Of a stretch of DNA of 64,000 nt, positions 58,428-64,000 are shown piece by piece (the stretch's first letter is position 1; the number at the start of each line of letters is the position of its first letter). Source of the stretch: Trichomonas vaginalis G3 (taxonomy: Eukaryota > Parabasalia > Trichomonadida > Trichomonadidae); NCBI RefSeq assembly GCF_026262505.1, contig NC_067207.1:24148082-24212081 (forward strand), read 5' to 3'. The notes below the pieces were generated by a model. That model had not been told where the DNA came from and ran no database searches. It saw only the letters and a list, made by a program, of their open reading frames with translations. A program made the position numbers and the translations under genes.

Positions 58428-60608
58428 TTACAATTCGTTATCAGACGCAACATCATCATCGGATAACTCAGATTCTTGTTTAAGGTTGTTCTTAACATTT
58501 TCAAACTGATCTTGCAATTTTCTGATTCTTAATTCGATTTCTGTTGTTTTTGCAGGCTGTTCTTCCCATGGTTTCTTATTCTTTTGAGCTTCTCTTATTT
58601 CTTCAACAGCTTCGAATGCTTCATTCATTGATTCTAAAAGAGAATTTCTTAAAATTCTTGGAGCGCCAAGTCCTTGCAATGGCCATACTTTATTGACTGA
58701 TGTATTCACATCTTTAGCAATTGCTTCGAGTTTGTTGACGGCAATAGGAAGTAATTTAAATTCACTGACTCTATCTTGAATTGGAACAATTATCTGATCA
58801 AGTTCGGCTCTTCTCTGTGTGATTTCATCGGATGTCTCTGCTTGTGCACCAGAATCAATCCATGAAACCGCATTTTTGATATGATCTGTTAATTTCTTCT
58901 TTTCTTCTTCAGAAACAATAACAGACCATGTTTCATCCGATTGGAGGTTCTCTCTGGCATTGTATAATGCGGTCTCATATGAGTTCCTCGCTTCAGCAAT
59001 TTTAGATAATCTGATATCATTTGCTGTAAATGCGGACATCAAACGTTTGGCATCATCAAAACGAAGCTTAGATGATTTCTCAGGGAAAATCCTTGTCAAT
59101 TGTAGTTGTTTCTTCTCAACTTTTTCGCCATTTTTCGTTGCAATTATTGCATTAGAAATTTTTATACGGGATGACTTAGTAAAGGCCAAATTGAACAGAA
59201 TTCTTGCTTCACTTTTGGCCTCTACCTTCTCAAATTTCCATTTTCCGATCAATTTTTCAGTTCCTGGGCTGAGATTTCCATCATATTCGATAGAAAACTC
59301 GTCATCGTCTTGTGGATCGAGTTTAACAGTCTGTTTCTCGATATTCTTCTTAGGAACGAACTGAATTCTGCGATTTCCAATTATAATTGTTAAATTATAT
59401 GGTAAAAGGTACTGATGGACTACATCTGAGGTTCTAAATGATCCTGATATCGATGTAGCTGTAAATGTGGCTCCACAAACAATTGCTTCGTCAGAATTCA
59501 AAGATCTTGAAATTTCCATTCCAAAAACTTTGTTGATGATCTTGAGAACAGCAGGAATACGATTAGAGCCACCAACAATCTCAACGGAGTCAAGAGGAAC
59601 CTTTTGTCTTTGTTTGAAATCGAAAATAATTTTTTCAATTTTTTCAAGAAGAGGACCACAAATTTCAAGGAATTCGTCCTTAGTAAAGATGATTCTACGT
59701 TGTAATGAGTCAACAGAAACGTTTGCGTTGTCTGTAAGTGTTAATGCGAGTTTAATTCGCTCTGCATCAGCAAGAAGCGTCTGATCGACTTGAGGAAGTT
59801 GGTATTTATCTTTTAGATAACGAGCAATTTGTATATCAAAGTCAAAACCGCCAATATCTGACCAAGAATAATCCAAATCTTCAATTATTGGAACTTTCTT
59901 GTTATTTCCACGCGCTTGTGGGTTGACTTTTGTATGGAACTTGAATGAGCTCAAAGTAAGACTTGATGCTCCGAAATCTATGATTGCAACGTATTTTGGC
60001 TTAGAAACGAAAGTATCGTGCTTGTCTATAGCGTATTGAAGTGAAAGAGCTGTTTTCTCATCGATTATCTTTGTTAATTTCAGCCCAGCAAGTTTAATTG
60101 CTGCTGAAACTTTTTTCTTTTGAGAATCTGTGAAAAATCCAGGAACAGCAACAACAGCATCTTGTATGTTATCCTGTTGTAATTGGACCTTTGCATGTTG
60201 CACTGCTTGTTCGAAAAGCATTGCCAAAGCAATTTCAGGTTCTATTCCATTTACTGTGTCTTTGTTCATAACAAAGTCAAGATATCGCTCGTTAAGATAT
60301 GCTTGGAGTTCTGGCGACCATTGCTTGCCAATAACTTCAGTAATTTGACGAATAACAGATGAAGAATTTCGAATTAAAACAGGATTGGCTGAAATGCCGA
60401 CTCTTCGACTTATATTTCTAACATTTTCGACTGTAATAGGAATTTGTGGTTCGAATGAGACCATTGCTGGTGTTTTTCTTTTTGATTGTTCATTTAAAAC
60501 AATTTCGATACTTCTTCCTGCTCTGAATACTCCTGTCTTCATGTTAGTAGTTCCTAAGTCAAAAGCTATAACTGAAGACGAACTTAAAATACAAAGGATA
60601 GAAAGCAT
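58428..60608 (-). CDS. GRP170/Lhs1-type ER-lumenal Hsp70-like protein
   Basis: 726 residues. A signal peptide (MLSILCILSSSSVIA) leads into the ATPase domain at once: FDLGTTNMKTGVFRAGRSIEIVLNEQSKRKTPAMVSF, the GRP170 form of the Hsp70 phosphate-1 motif. VVAVPGFFTDSQKKKVSAAIKLAGL, DIGGFDFDIQIARYL and VEIVGGSNRIPAVLKIINKVFG follow. The beta domain and an extended helical C-terminus with a charged end complete it. The last residues DNEL resemble the NDEL/KDEL retrieval signals. Family role: holdase and nucleotide-exchange factor for BiP in the ER. Confidence 0.88.
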   Translation of the reverse strand: MLSILCILSSSSVIAFDLGTTNMKTGVFRAGRSIEIVLNEQSKRKTPAMVSFEPQIPITVENVRNISRRVGISANPVLIRNSSSVIRQITEVIGKQWSPELQAYLNERYLDFVMNKDTVNGIEPEIALAMLFEQAVQHAKVQLQQDNIQDAVVAVPGFFTDSQKKKVSAAIKLAGLKLTKIIDEKTALSLQYAIDKHDTFVSKPKYVAIIDFGASSLTLSSFKFHTKVNPQARGNNKKVPIIEDLDYSWSDIGGFDFDIQIARYLKDKYQLPQVDQTLLADAERIKLALTLTDNANVSVDSLQRRIIFTKDEFLEICGPLLEKIEKIIFDFKQRQKVPLDSVEIVGGSNRIPAVLKIINKVFGMEISRSLNSDEAIVCGATFTATSISGSFRTSDVVHQYLLPYNLTIIIGNRRIQFVPKKNIEKQTVKLDPQDDDEFSIEYDGNLSPGTEKLIGKWKFEKVEAKSEARILFNLAFTKSSRIKISNAIIATKNGEKVEKKQLQLTRIFPEKSSKLRFDDAKRLMSAFTANDIRLSKIAEARNSYETALYNARENLQSDETWSVIVSEEEKKKLTDHIKNAVSWIDSGAQAETSDEITQRRAELDQIIVPIQDRVSEFKLLPIAVNKLEAIAKDVNTSVNKVWPLQGLGAPRILRNSLLESMNEAFEAVEEIREAQKNKKPWEEQPAKTTEIELRIRKLQDQFENVKNNLKQESELSDDDVASDNEL

Positions 60609-61153
60609 TTTTTACACTATATAATAATAAATCCAATATATAGGTGTTTGAACCATAAAACACTATTTTATATGTAATCTATCAGATAAATCCTATAATA
60701 TACATTTGTTGATTCGACCAAAGATATTTAATCCTGGATTTCACAATGCACAATAAATTGGTTTATAACTTGTGTAAATTAGCAGAGATGACTGATTGTT
60801 CAAGATGATTGACATTAAAAAATAAAATACATTTTATTAATCTTAATTTAAATAGCATTGAATCCATTAATATGAAATCCAGCTTCAAGACAATCGAATT
60901 TTATATAACTCAGCAATAATTGGCTAATGATATGAATAATTCAATTATATTGATTAATCATGTCATGATATAGAAACATTATATTAGAAAGATGCTAAAA
61001 TTAATGATTGATACTATAAATGGCCGGGAAAACATAAGAAACAATGAAATACCGAAATAAATTGTTAAGTTTATTCAATACATTTGTAATAAAGTGAAGC
61101 AACAAGAAACAAAGAGAAATAATGATACAGAACTAAAATCTTACAGTTTATTT
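60609..61153. other. Intergenic DNA between GRP170 and BTB genes
   Basis: Both neighbours run on the minus strand, so this holds the Hsp70-like promoter and the BTB 3' end. No gene seen. Confidence 0.5.
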
Positions 61154-61891
61154 TTAATGAGTTGATTGATGTTTTTCAACAAGTCCTTTAACGCATCGAA
61201 TGTTCCACTCCTCTGCTATCTTTGATATTTCTTCTACATTATCATCGCATAATTCGCGTGACAAGTTGGAAATTACAATATTTTCAATTTCTGTTTCGTT
61301 TGAAAGCCTCAAATACCTTACGAGCCAGCATAGAGGGATTATGTGCATGATTTCTGGTGCGTTGATTTGTCCTGTGTAAAGATATTCAACGAAAAACTGT
61401 AAAGTTTTGAAAGGAATTGGTTTTGCGCATCTCCATTCGGATGTTTCGTTTTCGAGTGAATGGGAAATGAATAATGCCTTGAAATATTTAGATCTAGCAG
61501 CAAGAACAGGACGATGACAAAGAACAAATTTTCCTTCTTCTGCTGCGTTCAATTTAAAATCAAATGTTTCAGTATCATTCATCATTTGCCTCATATCTTC
61601 TGTAAATGTCGAATCTTGTAAGCTTGCTGTGTTTGTTAAACCACATTGTTGAAATATTTTAACGTAAGAAAGTTTTGCGGGAAGGTTACTATAAATGAAT
61701 AAAAGGAGTGCTTGAAGTTCATCTTTTGTTAATGATTGGGCAGTCTGTAAAGCTAATTCTGGCTGTTTATTGTAAAGTAGCCAACGATGCTTCAAAAATG
61801 GCTTGTGAAGTATCATTGGGAAGCCATCTGAAGTTTGAATCTTAATAATTGATGATTCTGGCCATTGTATTGATGATATATAGTGAGCCAT
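61154..61891 (-). CDS. BTB/POZ domain protein
   Basis: 245 residues. A BTB domain spans about residues 105-210: FDFKLNAAEEGKFVLCHRPVLAARSKYFKALFISH, then WRCAKPIPFKTLQFFVEYLYTGQI and a leucine-rich helix. The first 90 residues (IKIQTSDGFPMILHKPFLKHRWLL ... LTKDELQALLLFIYSNLPAKL) look like a shorter, diverged half of the same fold. BTB domains mediate dimerisation and often link substrates to cullin-3; the partner is unknown. The TAA stop overlaps a TAAA poly(A)-type signal. Divergent from the bromodomain gene 90 bp away. Confidence 0.8.
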   Translation of the reverse strand: MAHYISSIQWPESSIIKIQTSDGFPMILHKPFLKHRWLLYNKQPELALQTAQSLTKDELQALLLFIYSNLPAKLSYVKIFQQCGLTNTASLQDSTFTEDMRQMMNDTETFDFKLNAAEEGKFVLCHRPVLAARSKYFKALFISHSLENETSEWRCAKPIPFKTLQFFVEYLYTGQINAPEIMHIIPLCWLVRYLRLSNETEIENIVISNLSRELCDDNVEEISKIAEEWNIRCVKGLVEKHQSTH

Positions 61892-61981
61892 TTGCTAAAA
61901 AATTCAAAAATATATGGAAAACGTCACTTTTTATTTCTATAATTATTTTCTCCAAAAATATCAATAAATAAGAACCATAAT

Positions 61982-62674
61982 ATGAATGATGTGATGAGAG
62001 CACAGGCTATCCAAATAATGGATAACCTATTGGCTCATCCAATTAGCAACTATTTTAAGTTCGAAGTTGTTCCTGGAGTTGATGCTGATGTTGATTACAC
62101 AGATTACGTGAAGAACCCACAAGACTTGAATACAATTAAGAAAAGGCTAGAAGGAAATCAATATAATAACTTATATTCATGGATGCAAGACGTTGAAATT
62201 GTTTGGGCAAATGCAGAAAGATATAACGGGTCTGGATCTGATATGGGTATTGCTGCAAGAGAAATGAGACGCCAATTTGAGCGCGAAAGGAGAGTATTTT
62301 GTTCAAATAGTAAAAGTTCTTGGATTGCAGAAGTATTTCGCTTACGAATCAAGATGGAAAAGCTTGTACAAGCATCTCCATCGAAAATACACAAGAATAT
62401 ACATGAAGCATTCATGATGTCCCTTCCAAAAATCGAAATTTTAGAAATATCTGAACACGAATTGCAATGTTTAAAGATTGCTTTAGAAATGCTGAACAGC
62501 GAGGAAACATCCCAAGAAATACTAAGAATTATTTACGAAAAACAACCTGAACTCAAAAGTATATATACAAACCAAACATTAGATTTAGGATTTTTAAAGC
62601 TTCCTACGCTGATGGCAATTAGAGATTTTGCAAAACGCTGCCTGGAAAATCAAGGCAAAAAATATCCCGAATAA
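61982..62674 (+). CDS. Small bromodomain protein
   Basis: 230 residues. Bromodomain at about 8-110: HPISNYFKFEV, VDYTDYVKNPQDLNTIKKRLEGNQYNN (ZA loop with YxxxVKNPxDLxTIxxRL) and WANAERYNGSGSDM with the acetyl-lysine-binding Asn. The C-terminal half has an ET-like acidic helical region (EISEHELQCLKIALEMLNSEETSQEILRIIYEKQPEL...). This resembles a miniature BET protein reading acetylated histones. The stop overlaps TAAATG. Confidence 0.88.
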   Translation: MNDVMRAQAIQIMDNLLAHPISNYFKFEVVPGVDADVDYTDYVKNPQDLNTIKKRLEGNQYNNLYSWMQDVEIVWANAERYNGSGSDMGIAAREMRRQFERERRVFCSNSKSSWIAEVFRLRIKMEKLVQASPSKIHKNIHEAFMMSLPKIEILEISEHELQCLKIALEMLNSEETSQEILRIIYEKQPELKSIYTNQTLDLGFLKLPTLMAIRDFAKRCLENQGKKYPE

Positions 62675-62914
62675 ATGTTTTATTATTTTTGTTTTAGAGT
62701 AAAAGATAAAGTGCTATTTTTGTTTTATCATAGAATTAAAGTAGTTTTAAAACGAATCTTTGATAATTTTTGGATTTTAAAAAATTGTTGTAAAAATTAT
62801 GAAAAATCAGTTCTAATCGTTCTAAATTGTATTTTTATTTCAATAAATTTGAATATTAATATAAATTAAAAATAATTAAAATTTCAAAACAGAAGTAATG
62901 ACAAATCAAGTACT

Positions 62915-63583
62915 TCACTGAATTGTCTGTAATTTCTTAGTGAGAGCATCAAGCTTCTCTTCAAGAGATGAAGTCTGGTGTTCAATCCACCTCATTGCGT
63001 CCAAATGGCAGTTGGCGATCTGTTCGATCTTTCCAACTTCGGTTGTACTCTCTGTTGATGATTTATCTGTTTGTTCTACGATGCTTTTAAGATTATTTTC
63101 CATGGATATGAAGTTATTGCTAAGTTCGAATGCTAAATGGTACAGTCTTTGACGCTGATCAGCAGATTCTGGGATTTGGATCTTTTCTTTTTCATCTGTT
63201 AAAGTCTTGATGAATTCTGTTTGTTCATCTAATAAACTTTTTGTTGTTTGAGCGAGTTCCTTTTGCGCTCCTTCAACTGTATTAATTTGTGACTCAAGAT
63301 GTTGCATAAGTGATAAACACTCAAAAATTTCTCGATCCCATCTTGCAACTTGTCTTGCTTGATTTTGGAATTGTCTGACTTGCTCTTCTAATTGCTTTTC
63401 GAATTGTTCGAGAACTTGTTTGACTGTTTTTCCTTTAAGTTCTGGTGGAATCTCAATTGGTTGGGCATCTTTTTTACCAAGGCCGCCGAGTCCACCACCA
63501 AGACCTGTACCGGTAGTTTTACCCAAGCCACCACCAATACCTGTGCCGGTAGTTTTATTGGTGTTCAAAGTGAGACTAGTCAT
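62915..63583 (-). CDS. Nuclear pore protein of the Nup62/Nsp1 family
   Basis: 222 residues. A short glycine-rich N-terminus (TGTGIGGGLGKTTGTGLGGGLGGLG) without FG repeats, then the Nsp1 C-terminal coiled-coil domain (about residues 45-222: IPPELKGKTVKQVLEQFEKQLEEQVRQFQNQARQVARWDREIFE ...). Nup62 forms the central-channel trimer of the pore. Human Nup62 is over 500 residues with an FG domain; this protein keeps the anchoring coil but has a minimal low-complexity head. Family match is strong. Confidence 0.85.
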   Translation of the reverse strand: MTSLTLNTNKTTGTGIGGGLGKTTGTGLGGGLGGLGKKDAQPIEIPPELKGKTVKQVLEQFEKQLEEQVRQFQNQARQVARWDREIFECLSLMQHLESQINTVEGAQKELAQTTKSLLDEQTEFIKTLTDEKEKIQIPESADQRQRLYHLAFELSNNFISMENNLKSIVEQTDKSSTESTTEVGKIEQIANCHLDAMRWIEHQTSSLEEKLDALTKKLQTIQ

Positions 63584-64000
63584 TTTGGAAGGATATTTTT
63601 ATCGACCAAACTTCTCATATCGTTGATATTTGGGTCTTCATCTCTATATCTACACATCATGCTTATCCAGTAAAGCTTTACCCGAAAATCTAAGAATGTT
63701 TGTAAGATGCATGCATTTTGAAGAAAAAATGTATTGAATTGTAGTAAGGACAGTTAAATGTGTAGACATGCGAACAAGAGTGCATGTGACAGGTGAAAGA
63801 AGTGAAATAGGAGATGAAAGAAGTATGACCTTGCAAATTTATACGAAATATCATCCTATTATCATAAATACATAGATAGCCACTTCAAGAGGCCACTGGT
63901 TTCATGGATAACGTAAGATGATGCTAGAGAAGACTATCTATTAAACCTGTTATCCTTATATCCTTTTTTCGATCACTTTAAATTTATTAATTTTTGTTTG
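63584..64000. other. Upstream region of Nup62 gene at window edge
   Basis: AT-rich, no gene recognised. Starts right before the Nup62 ATG, so it should include its promoter. A simple GTGAAA/GATGAAAGAAGT-like purine run lies near 63800. Confidence 0.45.

Overview
The window looks like nuclear DNA of a parabasalid flagellate, Trichomonas vaginalis or a close relative. The reasons are AT-rich intronless genes with very short leaders, DUF3447/ankyrin proteins, BspA-type leucine-rich and Pmp-like beta-helix surface proteins, and, above all, several large Maverick/Polinton elements packed between ordinary housekeeping genes. Species is inferred from gene content only.

Layout. (1) 1-8942 is one end of a Maverick (copy 1), running off the left edge, with fibre, jelly-roll-like, packaging ATPase, capsid and small amphipathic protein genes. 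(2) 8943-20662 is host DNA: a karyopherin/exportin-like gene, then a degrading tandem cluster of DUF3447-ankyrin genes and Pmp-like beta-helix genes. (3) 20663-26754 is a near-identical copy of the same Maverick family in opposite orientation (copy 2). It ends abruptly where (4) a different Maverick of about 23 kb (copy 3, 26755-49820) begins. Copy 3 has long inverted terminal repeats and an almost full gene set: packaging ATPase, integrase, PolB, major capsid protein, several jelly-roll-like minor proteins, collagen-like and phage-tail-collar-like fibres, two KilA-N proteins and many small genes. (5) 49821-50163 is the front part of a phage-type D12 adenine methylase abutting copy 3. (6) 50778-64000 is host DNA again: an R2R3 Myb factor, a 2.95-kb TTAA-flanked inverted-repeat element without long open frames, a BspA-like pseudogene, an E2F-like factor with two apparent winged helices, an ER-lumenal GRP170-type Hsp70, a BTB protein, a small bromodomain protein and a Nup62/Nsp1 homologue.

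How it fits together. The host genes are independent single units for nuclear transport, transcription and ER folding. The Mavericks carry virion-type gene sets and are treated here as fossils: copies 1 and 2 look broken in a few places each, and copy 3 looks mostly whole with a few breaks. Copy 3 has a distinctive regulatory layout not explained by its genes: six copies of an intergenic box built on the palindrome AGGTGAGATCTCACCT, a T-rich leader shared by KilA-N-type genes, divergent start codons only 16-25 bp apart, GC-rich mini-hairpins, and a tRNA-like A-box/B-box unit. Many Maverick genes in all copies begin at TAAATG, which none of the host genes here do.
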